DNA of 64,000 nt from G963662905 sp965230045 (GCA_965230045.1 OZ245940.1:2418001-2482000), one strand, 5' to 3'; counted from the stretch's first letter, positions 53,383 through 63,406 are shown. The notes: generated by a model not told the origin, from the sequence alone. Program-made: numbers and translations.

Positions 53383-54726
53383 TTGATAATGAAGATTAAA
53401 CTGAAGGAAAAGATCGGGTATGCCTTAGGGGATACGGCGGCAAATATTGCCTGGCGCTCACTCACTACTTTTTTGCTGATTTTTTATACCGATGTTTTTG
53501 GTATTTCTGCTGCAGCTGCCGGTTTGCTTTTGCTAATCACAAGGCTTTCTGATGGCATTACAGATATTGCTATGGGGATGATTGCCGATCGTACCCGTAG
53601 TAAATACGGGAAATTCCGCCCTTGGCTTTTATGGACTGCCCTGCCTTTTGGCGTTTTAATGGCTTTGACTTTTACAACGCCCGATCTGGGGCCAACAGGC
53701 AAGCTGATTTGGGCTTATTCTACCTATATTTTGCTCACTCTGGCATACACTGCCAATAATGTTCCTTATTCGGCTCTGATGGGTGTGATGACTACGGATC
53801 ATCAGGAGCGTACAAGCCTTTCTTCATTCCGTTTCGCCGGTGCATATCTGGGCGGTATTTTGGTGCAGGGCGGTTTGATCTACCTCGTGGCTTTTATGGG
53901 GCAGGGAAATGAAAACCTGGGATACCGAAACTCAATGTATTTCTTTGCGGCTTTGCTCGTGATTTTTTTGCTGATTACTTTTTCAACTACACGCGAAAGG
54001 GTGCCTGCTCCTAAAGTTTCGAATTCAAATCTAAAATCTGATTTCAGCGATCTGATTAAAAATAAACCCTGGCTGATTTTACTGGCTATTGGCTTCTTTT
54101 TTGTCACATTTAATTCTATAAAGCAGGGGATTACAGTATTGTATTTCAAAAGGTTTATGGATAATGAAAGCCTGGCGGCAGCTTATATGGTGGGCTTGCT
54201 CCTGATTTCAATGCTTGCGGCTTTACTTACCGGTCCGCTCGCACGAAAAATCGGAAAGAAAAAGCTCTTTATCTATTCCATGCTGATGTCGGGTGTGCTT
54301 ACAGGATTAATTTATTTGGCAGGGCCACAGGATGTTACATTGGTTTTTGTTTTGGGTATAGCCGCTGAGTTTGGTGCAGGAATACTGCCTGTCCTTTTCT
54401 TTGCCATGCTTGCCGATTCATCCGATTATTCGGAATACAAAACGGGAAGAAGGGCTACGGGCTTGATTTATAGTGCAGGCACATTTGCGATGAAATTTGG
54501 TGGCGGAGTTGCCGGTGCCGTAATCGGTTTCGTGCTCAGTAATTATGGTTATGATGGTATGGATGAATCAACCGTAGCGGCTTCACTGCCGGGTATCAAA
54601 ATGCTTATGAGCTGGATTCCGGGCATTTTCATCTTTATTGCGGTGCTGATCATGATGATATATCCATTGAGTACTTCAATGATGAACAAGATAGAAACAG
54701 AACTGGAACGCATTCGCAAAGCTTAG
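53383..54726 (+). CDS. GPH-family sugar:cation symporter (MFS)
   Basis: About 447 residues (or 446 from the second Met at 53389) with about 12 membrane segments. The start KIKLKEKIGYALGDTAANIAWRSLTTFLLIFYTDVFG is the glycoside-pentoside-hexuronide (MelB-like) signature, as are LSDGITDIAMGMIADRTRSKYGKFRPWLLW and AEFGAGILPVLFFAMLADSSDYSEYKTGRRATGLIYSAG. It should import a glycoside across the inner membrane, coupled to Na+ or H+. It is placed directly before GH94, so the substrate is probably cellobiose or a short cello-oligosaccharide. Confidence 0.93.
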   Translation: MIMKIKLKEKIGYALGDTAANIAWRSLTTFLLIFYTDVFGISAAAAGLLLLITRLSDGITDIAMGMIADRTRSKYGKFRPWLLWTALPFGVLMALTFTTPDLGPTGKLIWAYSTYILLTLAYTANNVPYSALMGVMTTDHQERTSLSSFRFAGAYLGGILVQGGLIYLVAFMGQGNENLGYRNSMYFFAALLVIFLLITFSTTRERVPAPKVSNSNLKSDFSDLIKNKPWLILLAIGFFFVTFNSIKQGITVLYFKRFMDNESLAAAYMVGLLLISMLAALLTGPLARKIGKKKLFIYSMLMSGVLTGLIYLAGPQDVTLVFVLGIAAEFGAGILPVLFFAMLADSSDYSEYKTGRRATGLIYSAGTFAMKFGGGVAGAVIGFVLSNYGYDGMDESTVAASLPGIKMLMSWIPGIFIFIAVLIMMIYPLSTSMMNKIETELERIRKA

Positions 54727-54764
54727 AATTCAATTATTTATATCAAGATAAAACGGAAAGATAC

Positions 54765-57191
54765 ATGAAATTTGGTTGTTTTGATGATGAAAGGATGGAG
54801 TATGTAATCCGGGAACCCAAAACCCCTTATCCCTGGATTAATTATTTGGGAAATAAAGACTTTTTTTCCATAATGTCCAATACCGCCGGTGGCTACAGCT
54901 TCTATAAAGATGCACGCCTGCGGAGGCTGACGCGCTATCGCTACAATAATGTTCCTTTAGACAGCGGCGGGAAGTATTTTTATATCAAAGATGGTGACGA
55001 TTGCTGGTCGCCCTCATGGAAACCGGCAAAAACTACGCTCGATTCGTACGAATGCCGTCATGGTTTGGGATATACCCGTTTCTTGTCATCCTACAAAGAT
55101 ATTTCTGCTGATCTGCTGTATTTTGTTCCTTTGGAGGATAATGTTGAAATTCAGCGGATAAAGCTGAAAAATAATTCCGGTATGACCCGCAAAATAAAGC
55201 TGTTTTCCTTTGTGGAATGGTGCCTGTGGAATTCATTGGACGATATGACCAATTTCCAGCGGAATTTCAGTACGGGAGAAGTTGAGGTAGAAAATAATGT
55301 GATTTATCATAAAACAGAATACCGTGAAAGGCGCAATCATTTCGCTTTTTATTCTGTAAATCAGGATATCAGTGGTTTTGATACCGATCGCGACAGCTTT
55401 ATCGGAATGTACAATGGTTTTGAAAACCCGCAACAAGTGGAGGCAGGTTGTGCTTCGGATTCCATAGCGCATGGCTGGTCGCCCATAGCATCTCATTATC
55501 TTGAAATTGAACTGGCTGCAGGAGAGGAGCGCTCTCTGGTTTTTTGCCTGGGCTATGCTGAAAATATTGATAATGAGAAGTTTATTGCTGATAATGTGAT
55601 CAATAAAAAGCCGGCCTTGGATATTATAAACAAATATAATAGCGAAGAGGCAGTTGAGGAGGCTTTTGATGCATTGCGTTCGTACTGGCTTGAAAAACTA
55701 TCGTACTTCCAGATTGAAAGCAAGGACGACAAGCTTAACCGTATGGTCAATATCTGGAATCAATACCAGTGCATGGTTACCTATCATTTTTCGCGCAGTG
55801 CTTCTTATTTTGAATCCGGAATCGGGCGCGGGATGGGATTCCGTGATTCCAATCAGGACCTCCTCGGTGTGGTGCACAACATCCCCGAAAGGGCGCGCCA
55901 AAGGATACTGGATATTGCCGCAACACAACTCGAAGACGGAAGTGCATACCATCAATACCAACCCTTAACAAAAAAAGGAAATCATGAAATCGGTGGCGAT
56001 TTTAACGATGATCCGCTTTGGTTGGTTCTGGGCGTTGCCGAGTATTTGAAAGAAACCGGCGACTGGTCGGTTTTGGATGAAAATGTCCCCTTCAATAATG
56101 ATGAAAGCCTGAGCAAAAGTTTGTTTGAGCATTTGCGCCGTTCCATGCAGTTTACCATCAATAATCTTGGGCCACATGCTTTACCGCTGATTGGGCGCGC
56201 CGATTGGAACGACTGCCTGAATCTGAATTGTTTTTCTACTCAGCCCGATGAAGCTTTTCAAACAACATCCAATACCACCGAAAATACTAAAGCGGAATCT
56301 GTTTTCATTGCAGCAATGTTTGTGATGGCCGGTAAAGAATATGCCGGTATATGTGAGCGCAGCGGTAAAGCTGAAGAAGCAGCCAACATAAATGATGAAG
56401 TTCGGAAAATGGAGCGGGCAATCCTGGATCATGGCTGGGACGGTGAATGGTTTTTGCGCGCCTACGATTTTTATGGAAACAAAATCGGAAGCAAGGAAAA
56501 TGATGAAGGCCGGATTTTTATTGAACCTCAGGGATTTTGTATTATGGCCGGTGTAGGTGCGGAAGATGGCAAGGCTCAGAAGGCGCTCAATTCAGTGGAA
56601 CAGCATCTGGCCTGCCCCTATGGTATTGTTCTGGTGAATCCTGCATTTACGAAATATCAGTTAAACATGGGTGAAATTACCACCTATCCTCCGGGTTATA
56701 AGGAAAATGCAGGGATATTTTGCCATAATAACCCGTGGGTCATAATCGCTGAGGCGATGAGCGGAAACAAAGAACGTGCTTTTGATTATTATAAACGTAT
56801 TGCCCCGGCTTATAATGAGGAAATCAGCGATTTGCATAAAACAGAACCTTATGTTTATGCGCAAATGATCGCAGGAAAAGATGCTGCAAAACCGGGCGAA
56901 GCGAAAAATTCATGGCTGACAGGTACTGCTGCCTGGAATTTTCATGCGGTGAGCCAGTATTTGCTGGGCATACGGCACGAATACGACGGACTTAGGATAG
57001 ACCCGAAATTGCCGGAGGAGTATGATATTGTGAAGGTGAAAAGGCAATTTCGCGGTATTATCTACCATATAGTTATTCATAACAAGGGAGATGTTTTTGG
57101 TCGGATTGAAGTGGATGGAAAAGTGATTAAAGGAAACATCCTCCCCTTGTTTGAGAAAGGTACAGAGCATAAAGTTGAAGTATTTGTATAA
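54765..57191 (+). CDS. GH94 cellobiose-phosphorylase-type enzyme
   Basis: 808 residues, matching the length of GH94 cellobiose phosphorylases. The N-terminal beta-sandwich starts MKFGCFDDERMEYVIREPKTPYPWINYLGN. The (alpha/alpha)6 domain has GRGMGFRDSNQDLLGVVH and RADWNDCLNLN (Asp480 and Asp483), the latter holding the family's general acid by analogy. No signal peptide, so it is cytoplasmic. The reaction in the family is a beta-glucosyl disaccharide plus phosphate to glucose 1-phosphate plus sugar, which saves ATP. Phosphorolysis of cellobiose is the most likely role; related specificities (laminaribiose, cellodextrin) cannot be excluded. Confidence 0.92.
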   Translation: MKFGCFDDERMEYVIREPKTPYPWINYLGNKDFFSIMSNTAGGYSFYKDARLRRLTRYRYNNVPLDSGGKYFYIKDGDDCWSPSWKPAKTTLDSYECRHGLGYTRFLSSYKDISADLLYFVPLEDNVEIQRIKLKNNSGMTRKIKLFSFVEWCLWNSLDDMTNFQRNFSTGEVEVENNVIYHKTEYRERRNHFAFYSVNQDISGFDTDRDSFIGMYNGFENPQQVEAGCASDSIAHGWSPIASHYLEIELAAGEERSLVFCLGYAENIDNEKFIADNVINKKPALDIINKYNSEEAVEEAFDALRSYWLEKLSYFQIESKDDKLNRMVNIWNQYQCMVTYHFSRSASYFESGIGRGMGFRDSNQDLLGVVHNIPERARQRILDIAATQLEDGSAYHQYQPLTKKGNHEIGGDFNDDPLWLVLGVAEYLKETGDWSVLDENVPFNNDESLSKSLFEHLRRSMQFTINNLGPHALPLIGRADWNDCLNLNCFSTQPDEAFQTTSNTTENTKAESVFIAAMFVMAGKEYAGICERSGKAEEAANINDEVRKMERAILDHGWDGEWFLRAYDFYGNKIGSKENDEGRIFIEPQGFCIMAGVGAEDGKAQKALNSVEQHLACPYGIVLVNPAFTKYQLNMGEITTYPPGYKENAGIFCHNNPWVIIAEAMSGNKERAFDYYKRIAPAYNEEISDLHKTEPYVYAQMIAGKDAAKPGEAKNSWLTGTAAWNFHAVSQYLLGIRHEYDGLRIDPKLPEEYDIVKVKRQFRGIIYHIVIHNKGDVFGRIEVDGKVIKGNILPLFEKGTEHKVEVFV

Positions 57192-57199
57192 GATTTTTT

Positions 57200-59491
57200 A
57201 TGAAAAAATTATTGTTAGTAGTGGCTGCCGCCTTCATTTTGATGGTGGGTAGCATGTTGGAATCTTGTCAGGAGGTGAATGTGAAAGAGAGTGACCAAAC
57301 AGATCAAAGAGTAGAGGAGTTGTTGTCAAAGATGACTCTGGAGGAAAAAGTCGGACAAACGGTTCAGCTTACCAGTCGTTGGGAGATGACCGGGCCGCCA
57401 CCTGCCGGAAATGATATGCAGCAACAGCTGGAAGAAATCAAAGCAGGAAGAGTAGGCTCCATGCTCAACGTGACTGGTGCCAATGCTACCCGCGCAGCCC
57501 AAAAAATGGTGTTGGAAAACAGCCGTCTGAAAATTCCAATGATTTTTGGCTATGATGTCATTCATGGATACCAGACGATGTTTCCTGTTCCACTGGCAAT
57601 TGCGGCCAGCTGGGAGCCCGAACTGGCTGCGCTTTCTTCGGTTGTTGCAGCACGTGAAGCTACTGCCGCCGGAATTAACTGGACTTTTGCCCCAATGGTG
57701 GACGTTTCGCACGATGCGCGCTGGGGACGTGTAATGGAAGGTGCCGGAGAAGATCCGTATCTTGCATCACAAATGGGTGCCGCTTATGTGCATGGTTTTC
57801 AGGGTGATAATCTGGCGAATAAAGAAACTATGGCCGCCTGTGCCAAACATTATGCTGCCTATGGTTTCGCAAATGGCGGCCGTGATTACAATAGTGTAGA
57901 TATTGGAACGAACACCCTTTTTAATCATGTTTTGCCTTCTTTCAAAGCATGCAGCGATGCCGGAGCGGCAACTTTCATGAATTCTTTCAATACCATAAAC
58001 GGAGTTCCTGCAACAGGAAGCTCGTTTCTTTTGCGCGATATCCTGAAAGGAAAATGGGGATTCGAAGGTTTTGTGGTTTCAGATTGGGCATCAATTTCGG
58101 AAATGATTGATCATGGCTACGCTGCCGATCATCGCGATGCAGCTGAAAAAGCCATAAAAGCGGGTTCCGATATGGATATGGAGGGCAATTGCTATGCGCC
58201 ATATCTCGCTGAATTGGTTAAATCGGGAGCTGTAAGCGAAGATATCCTCGATGATGCCGTGCGCCGTATCCTTAAAGTGAAATTTGAGCTGGGACTTTTC
58301 GATGACCCATATAAATATTGTGACAGCCTGAGGGAACAAAATGAACTGCTCAGTCAGGAAAACCTGGAAGCCGCACGCAAAGTAGCACGTCGGTCTTTTG
58401 TCCTTTTGAAAAATGAAAATCAAATTTTGCCATTAAGTAAAAATGATCCGAAAATTGCGCTGATCGGTGCTTTGGCTAGCGATAAGGACAGTCCGCTTGG
58501 AAGCTGGAGGGCGCGCGCGATAAAAAATTCAGCGGTTTCTGTGTTGGAAGGAATGCAGGCCGCCATGGGCAAAGAAAATAAACTGAGCATTGCCAAAGGA
58601 CCGGAATACGTAACTAATGATCCTAACTTTCATAGTGAGCTGGAATTCAATAATTCGGATTATAGTGGTATGGATGAAGCCGTTGCCCTGGCCAAGAAAA
58701 GCAATGTTGTAGTCATGGTTCTGGGTGAAAATTGTTTCCAGACTGCAGAAGGCAGAAGCCAGGCGGATATCGGCCTTAAAGGTTTGCAAATGGATTTGTT
58801 CCGTGCGGTGCATCAGGTGAATAAAAATATTGTCGTGCTACTGATGAACGGAAGGCCGGTAGCAATTCCAGAGCTCGACGAAAAAGCCATGGCAATCCTT
58901 GAAGTCTGGCATCCCGGGTCTATGGCAGGCCATGCGGTTGCCGATGTTCTTTTTGGGGATTATCATCCTTCAGGAAAACTGACGATGTCCTTCCCGAGGA
59001 GTACCGGCCAGTGTCCGATACATTATGATCATTTGAGTACTGGAAGATCCCAAAATAAGTATAAAACGGTCTTTTGGTCTCATTATACCGACGAATCAAA
59101 TGACCCGCTCTATCCCTTCGGTTTTGGCCTGAGTTATACGGATTTTGAATATGCTAACTTGCAGCTGGATTCAAAAGAGATGAAAGCTGATGCATCAGTC
59201 AGGCTAAAGGTTGATATCAAAAATACCGGTGAACGAGACGGTGAGGAAGTTGTGCAGATGTATATCAGGGATGTGTATGCCAGTATTGCCCAACCAGTCA
59301 AAAAGCTAAAAGCATTCCGCAAAGTTTTCCTGAAAGCAGGAGAGTTGAAAACAATCGAATTTGAAATTACATCCAGCGAGCTTTCTTTTTATAACAGTGA
59401 TTATGAGCCAACTCTGGAGGCCGGAGAATTTGTTGTTTATGTAGGTGGTAACTCAAGGGATTGCCTTAAGGCGGATTTTGTTGTGAAATAA
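57200..59491 (+). CDS. GH3 beta-glucosidase, lipoprotein
   Basis: 763 residues. The N-terminus MKKLLLVVAAAFILMVGSMLESCQEV has a lipobox-like Cys. The GH3 TIM barrel has GYDVIHGYQTMFPVPLAIAASW, AKHYAAYG and the nucleophile Asp295 in GFVVSDWASI. The alpha/beta sandwich and C-terminal fibronectin-like domain (VRLKVDIKNTGERDGEEVVQMYIRD...SFYNSDYEPTLEAGEFVVYVGGNS) are complete. It lies nine bases after GH94. Its envelope location means it acts before the symporter, on the incoming oligosaccharide. Confidence 0.94.
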   Translation: MKKLLLVVAAAFILMVGSMLESCQEVNVKESDQTDQRVEELLSKMTLEEKVGQTVQLTSRWEMTGPPPAGNDMQQQLEEIKAGRVGSMLNVTGANATRAAQKMVLENSRLKIPMIFGYDVIHGYQTMFPVPLAIAASWEPELAALSSVVAAREATAAGINWTFAPMVDVSHDARWGRVMEGAGEDPYLASQMGAAYVHGFQGDNLANKETMAACAKHYAAYGFANGGRDYNSVDIGTNTLFNHVLPSFKACSDAGAATFMNSFNTINGVPATGSSFLLRDILKGKWGFEGFVVSDWASISEMIDHGYAADHRDAAEKAIKAGSDMDMEGNCYAPYLAELVKSGAVSEDILDDAVRRILKVKFELGLFDDPYKYCDSLREQNELLSQENLEAARKVARRSFVLLKNENQILPLSKNDPKIALIGALASDKDSPLGSWRARAIKNSAVSVLEGMQAAMGKENKLSIAKGPEYVTNDPNFHSELEFNNSDYSGMDEAVALAKKSNVVVMVLGENCFQTAEGRSQADIGLKGLQMDLFRAVHQVNKNIVVLLMNGRPVAIPELDEKAMAILEVWHPGSMAGHAVADVLFGDYHPSGKLTMSFPRSTGQCPIHYDHLSTGRSQNKYKTVFWSHYTDESNDPLYPFGFGLSYTDFEYANLQLDSKEMKADASVRLKVDIKNTGERDGEEVVQMYIRDVYASIAQPVKKLKAFRKVFLKAGELKTIEFEITSSELSFYNSDYEPTLEAGEFVVYVGGNSRDCLKADFVVK

Positions 59492-59565
59492 ACGGTTTTG
59501 CCCTGACGATACAACCGGCGAATATTTGTCGGTATCAAAATGTTTATGGTTTTAATTCTTATATG

Positions 59566-59596
59566 AAGGTGGGTTTTCAATGACCTGCCTTTTTTG
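59566..59596 (+). terminator. Terminator after the GH3 gene
   Basis: AAGGTGGGT and ACCTGCCTT (two wobble pairs) close an eight-base loop, followed by a T run about 100 bases after the stop. Confidence 0.65.
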
Positions 59597-59617
59597 TTCT
59601 GAAGGTGCATATTTTGA

Positions 59618-59646
59618 TTGCGTAAGAAAATTTAAGAGTATATTTG
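59618..59646 (+). promoter_or_regulatory. Promoter of the hotdog-fold gene
   Basis: TTG at 59618-59620, an 18-base spacer and TATATTTG at 59639-59646 match the consensus. The element overlaps the frame upstream of 59671, which argues for the later start codon. Confidence 0.6.
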
Positions 59647-59670
59647 CCTACGGAATCCAATAAATTAAGC

Positions 59671-60459
59671 ATGCTTAAGAGTGTCAATTTCACAGATAAA
59701 TCCATTCAGGACTTTTGTCAGATAACCCTTGACGATAACCATATTCATAATCCGGAATTTATGAGCCCAATGGGCAAGCAGGTGGTTGTGCCCGGGATGT
59801 TTATTTTTGCTATTGCTGCAAAAATGGCCGCAGCCAATGTGATGAAAATTAGGAATATACATGTTTTGTTTGGGTCTATGATCAGTAGGGGGGATGCCGT
59901 GCGTATTGGATATGAGATGATTGAAGAAGGAATCCGTTTGATTGCAGTAAATGGTGAGGATTGCTTGTCAATCCGCAATGAGCATTCGGTGGCTTCCATC
60001 TATGCCAAAGAACATGAAATTTCTTCAGGAGGACGCATCCAGCAGTTGAGAATTGAAGAAAAGCAGCTGAATAAGTTTCACCAGCTTACCGGCGAGGCAG
60101 ACAAAGCGGTAAATGATTTTCTGTTTGCCGTAGCTTATGCCAGCAAGGCGTTGAATATGAGTATTGGAGAGCCATTTACCGAAACCGAAGCAGAAATTAA
60201 TACACTGATTGATACAAGTGTAAACCCGGCACGTTCAGCGCCATTTTATCAAACACTGGATCTTTATCTGCCCGACAAAAGTGTTTCCATTCAGCCAGGA
60301 CAGATTGATTATTCGATATCATATATCCGTGAAAAGAAAAACCGCTCCTATTTGGCGCAGGCGCATTGTAGCCAAAACGGCCAAACAATTTATCATTCCG
60401 TTTACCGTATGATTGCCATACCGGAGCGATTGATTTTAAGGATGTTCAAGGATTTGTAG
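59671..60459 (+). CDS. MaoC-like/hotdog-fold protein
   Basis: About 262 residues from the ATG at 59671. The N-terminal half carries the hydratase-like signature FCQITLDDNHIHNPEFMSPMGKQVVVPGMFIFAIAAK, with Asp and His in the D-x-N-x-x-H arrangement of MaoC/FabZ-type (R)-specific hydratases. The C-terminal half probably forms a second hotdog domain (SYLAQAHCSQNGQTIYHSVYRM). It has its own promoter and is convergent with the REC-kinase gene. The acyl substrate is unknown. Confidence 0.75.
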   Translation: MLKSVNFTDKSIQDFCQITLDDNHIHNPEFMSPMGKQVVVPGMFIFAIAAKMAAANVMKIRNIHVLFGSMISRGDAVRIGYEMIEEGIRLIAVNGEDCLSIRNEHSVASIYAKEHEISSGGRIQQLRIEEKQLNKFHQLTGEADKAVNDFLFAVAYASKALNMSIGEPFTETEAEINTLIDTSVNPARSAPFYQTLDLYLPDKSVSIQPGQIDYSISYIREKKNRSYLAQAHCSQNGQTIYHSVYRMIAIPERLILRMFKDL

Positions 60460-60463
60460 ATTT

Positions 60464-61603
60464 TTATTGAGCCAGTGGCAGCAGGATTTCCACCACTCCT
60501 CCGTCATCATCATGATTGAAAATACGGATATCACCCTCATGTGCCTGTATAATCAGACGGACCGTGGCCAGTCCCAAACCTAGCCCTTCCGAATGATGCA
60601 TCAACTTGTCGCCTGAAAACTTCTTGAATAATACATTCATTACCTCCTCAGAAAAACCTTCTCCAAAGTCGCGAATGGAGATTTTTCCCATGTTTTCCTG
60701 TTTTGAGATATTGATCTCAATGGGTCTTTCGGCTGTATTGTGCTGGCAGGCATTTCGGATTACATGCATCATTGCTTTGAGGATGAGTTCATCATCGGCC
60801 GATCCCAAAACCGGTATCTCCTGCTTGATTATTGGCTGGCATTCAGGAAATTCTGCTCTAATCCGTATAATAGCTTCTTCTATTACATCGCGTATATTGT
60901 GCGCTTCACGACTGATTTGATACGATTGGCTTTCGAGCTGTGATATCAATATAGCGGCATCGGCAAAACGCATCAGTCGATTGGATGATTTGCGCATATA
61001 GTCCAGATATTCTTCCTGCTCTTCGTTGAGCGTGGTAGAAGAGAGCATCTCCGAAAAGCCGTTCAGGGCATTCAGCGGAGTGCGCAATTCATGGCTTACA
61101 AGGGCAAGAAAATTATTCTTGGCTTCATCCAAACGTTCCAGTTTTTTGTAGGCTTTTTTGAGCTGATGGGTTCGTTCGTCAACTTTTTGCTCCAGATGTT
61201 GATTGAGCTTTTTGACTTCCAGGCTTTTAAAGCGAAGGTCTAAGTGCGTGGAAACACGGGCCAGTAATTCTTCCTGCTGGAAAGGTTTGGTAATATAATC
61301 TTGTCCGCCGCTATGGAAGCCTTCCACAATGCTTTCCTGTTCAATACGCGCGCTTAAAAAGATGATTGGCGTATCCTGTTCCTTTGGGATTTTTCTTATT
61401 TGGCGGCAAGTCTCAAAACCATCGATGCCCGGCATCATGATATCCAATAGGATCAGGTCAAATGAGCTGTTTTCCAAAATGCGCAAGGCTTCTTCACCGC
61501 TGCGGGCAAAAGCAACTTTATAGCCTTTGCCGGCCAAAACATTGCCCAAAATCTGAAGGTTTTTCGGAATGTCATCAACAATTAAAATCTGGGGAACTTC
61601 CAT
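60464..61603 (-). CDS. REC-coiled coil-histidine kinase
   Basis: 379 residues. A receiver (Asp54 in LILLDIMMPGIDG) comes first, then a coiled coil, HisKA with His171 in FLALVSHELRTPLNALNGF, and an ATPase (RNACQHN, DFGEGFS, GLGLGLATVRLI). The architecture and several segments (DDIPKNLQILG, FADAAILISQLES) match the protein at 38.6-39.8 kb, which has lost the His. Such proteins take a phosphate signal at the receiver and pass it on. The partner is not evident here; no other two-component gene is adjacent. Confidence 0.92.
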   Translation of the reverse strand: MEVPQILIVDDIPKNLQILGNVLAGKGYKVAFARSGEEALRILENSSFDLILLDIMMPGIDGFETCRQIRKIPKEQDTPIIFLSARIEQESIVEGFHSGGQDYITKPFQQEELLARVSTHLDLRFKSLEVKKLNQHLEQKVDERTHQLKKAYKKLERLDEAKNNFLALVSHELRTPLNALNGFSEMLSSTTLNEEQEEYLDYMRKSSNRLMRFADAAILISQLESQSYQISREAHNIRDVIEEAIIRIRAEFPECQPIIKQEIPVLGSADDELILKAMMHVIRNACQHNTAERPIEINISKQENMGKISIRDFGEGFSEEVMNVLFKKFSGDKLMHHSEGLGLGLATVRLIIQAHEGDIRIFNHDDDGGVVEILLPLAQ

Positions 61604-61658
61604 TCGGTTTATTCGTATTTTGTAAGCGGTTCAAAACAAATATACAAATTATGGGAGA

Positions 61659-62828
61659 TTAAGCCTTGTTTTTTAGCTGTTGTTTTTTCCAGGCAGTAGG
61701 CGTAAGGCCGGTGGATTGCTTAAAAACCATATTAAAAGCCGATTTGCTGTTGAAACCGCAATCATAAGCAATGGCAAGCAATGTAAGGCGTTTGTATTCG
61801 TCAGAAAGAAGTCGTTTTTTAACCTCTTCCATGCGGTATTCATTAACAAAATGATAGAAATTTTTCCCGATTTGCTCGTTCAGTACCTGCGTAATATGAT
61901 GGCGGGGAATATTGAGTTTATCCGAAATATCCTGAATAGTCAGGTCGCCATTGAGGTAAGCCTGTTCGTTTTCCATATACGCAATGATTTGCTTGAGGTA
62001 TTTGTCGGCATTTTCATCCTTTAATCCGGAACGTTGGTATTTTGATTGCTGAACAGGTTCTTCTTTTATGATCTTGGCCGGCTGGATTTCCAGTTGGGGC
62101 TTTATTTCTTTCTCCTTAATTTGGTTTACGCGATACAGGAAAATATCTGGTTGTTTAAAGCCATAAAAACTAACTGCATAAGCCAGCAAAATATAAAAGG
62201 AAACCATAAAAATCTCGGGATTGATTATCCAGTCATTATAGGTGTTGGTAATTTGAAATGAGATTATTGTTAAAACAGATCCTATAAGAAATCCCCAGGT
62301 TAGTACCCTTATCCAATGCAGGGTAATATTTGCATTATTAAAACTGTAATGGTTTTGGATGTTTTTGCGGTGTTTTTTTAGCAGGTAAAAAACAAGGGCC
62401 GGATAAAAAGTAACCGAACATAAAAAAGTAATGCCATATGTCATTCTTAACCAAAGCAAACCGTCATTAGCGAAAAAATCTGAAAAGCTGGAAGGGTTGC
62501 CCTCATAGGTTGAAAACAGGATCTTAAAGCCAATAAAAGGGATAAAGTGGAGGAAATCTGTGGCTTTAACTTTTGGGTTTTCATTGATGAGGCTGCGGGT
62601 ATATAGATAGAGTAACGGGCCAAATGTAAATTCCACTTCCATGCCCCGAAATGTTGGTGTGATCAGATGGCTGTAGTCATGGCGGATAACCGAATAAACA
62701 AAACTGAAGGCTACCGTATAAAGCCATGCTGCGAGAATTTTATTGCTTAGGGGGACTTTTTTTTGCAACAGAATTATGGTGCCTGTAAAAACAGCCTGTA
62801 CAATACCTATATATAAAAGTGTTGTCAT
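61659..62828 (-). CDS. AraC-family regulator with membrane N-terminal half
   Basis: 389 residues. About seven hydrophobic segments occupy residues 1-230, from LLYIGIVQAVFTGTIILLQ onwards. A charged linker follows, then a C-terminal AraC domain: LTIQDISDKLNIPRHHITQVLNEQIGKNFYHFVNEYR and LTLLAIAYDCGFNSKSAFNMVFKQSTGLTPTAWKK. It should be a membrane-anchored one-component regulator. The binding domain resembles the stand-alone one at 35.6-36.0 kb. The gene is upstream of, and co-directional with, the REC-kinase gene, 55 bases apart. Confidence 0.92.
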   Translation of the reverse strand: MTTLLYIGIVQAVFTGTIILLQKKVPLSNKILAAWLYTVAFSFVYSVIRHDYSHLITPTFRGMEVEFTFGPLLYLYTRSLINENPKVKATDFLHFIPFIGFKILFSTYEGNPSSFSDFFANDGLLWLRMTYGITFLCSVTFYPALVFYLLKKHRKNIQNHYSFNNANITLHWIRVLTWGFLIGSVLTIISFQITNTYNDWIINPEIFMVSFYILLAYAVSFYGFKQPDIFLYRVNQIKEKEIKPQLEIQPAKIIKEEPVQQSKYQRSGLKDENADKYLKQIIAYMENEQAYLNGDLTIQDISDKLNIPRHHITQVLNEQIGKNFYHFVNEYRMEEVKKRLLSDEYKRLTLLAIAYDCGFNSKSAFNMVFKQSTGLTPTAWKKQQLKNKA

Positions 62829-62879
62829 GGTGTGTGCAAATGTAGCTATTTGATTAAAATGTATCTATAATTTTCAAAA

Positions 62880-62914
62880 AAAAGGCCGACCCTGGGAGGG
62901 CCAGCCCTTACAAA
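62880..62914 (-). terminator. Terminator of the winged-helix regulator gene
   Basis: On the minus strand GGCTGGCCCT, loop CCC and AGGGTCGGCC, followed by a T run, lie about 40 bases past the stop codon and ahead of the AraC gene. Confidence 0.75.
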
Positions 62915-62953
62915 CACCAGATGAGCTAAAAACAGGATGACAGGTATCCATGT

Positions 62954-63406
62954 TTATTTTTGTTCCTCGTACCAGTTGTGAATCAAGTTATTAACCTGAT
63001 TTATATAAGCTGCGGTGAACTCGTGTAATTGTTCGTATGCATCTGTTTCGGATTTGCTCAGAATGATAACTTCACGCAAAACAGATCGAAACTCTGATAT
63101 GGAATGCAATTGCCGTTTTAATTGGCCAACAATAAAATCGGGATTTATTTTCCAGACAATAATGTTGTTTTCAAGTTTGGTTTTTACCAAATATCCCTCT
63201 GAAGCCAGTTCGCTGAGTGGCTGTTCGGGATTATTTTTTTCCATATCAGTTAAGTACTCCTTTAAACCGGCTGTACTTATGCCGTCGGGATATTCCAGAA
63301 ATAAAGCAGCAAGCAGGCGTGCATTTTGCCGGTTAAGGCCGTTTTGCTCAAAATAACCAATGGCATTATTGAGCGCAAAATTGTTTTTATTTATAAGATC
63401 TTTCAT
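62954..63406 (-). CDS. GbsR/MarR-like winged-helix regulator
   Basis: 150 residues. The first half resembles a winged helix of the GbsR/MarR type (IGYFEQNGLNRQNARLLAALFLEYPDGISTAGLKEYL, then the wing PLSELASEGYLVKTKLENNIIVWKI), and the second half is a dimerising helical bundle (FIVGQLKRQLHSISEFRSVLREVIILSKSETDAYEQLHEF). It is separated from its neighbours by a terminator and an approximately 300-base gap. Target and ligand unknown. Confidence 0.7.
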   Translation of the reverse strand: MKDLINKNNFALNNAIGYFEQNGLNRQNARLLAALFLEYPDGISTAGLKEYLTDMEKNNPEQPLSELASEGYLVKTKLENNIIVWKINPDFIVGQLKRQLHSISEFRSVLREVIILSKSETDAYEQLHEFTAAYINQVNNLIHNWYEEQK

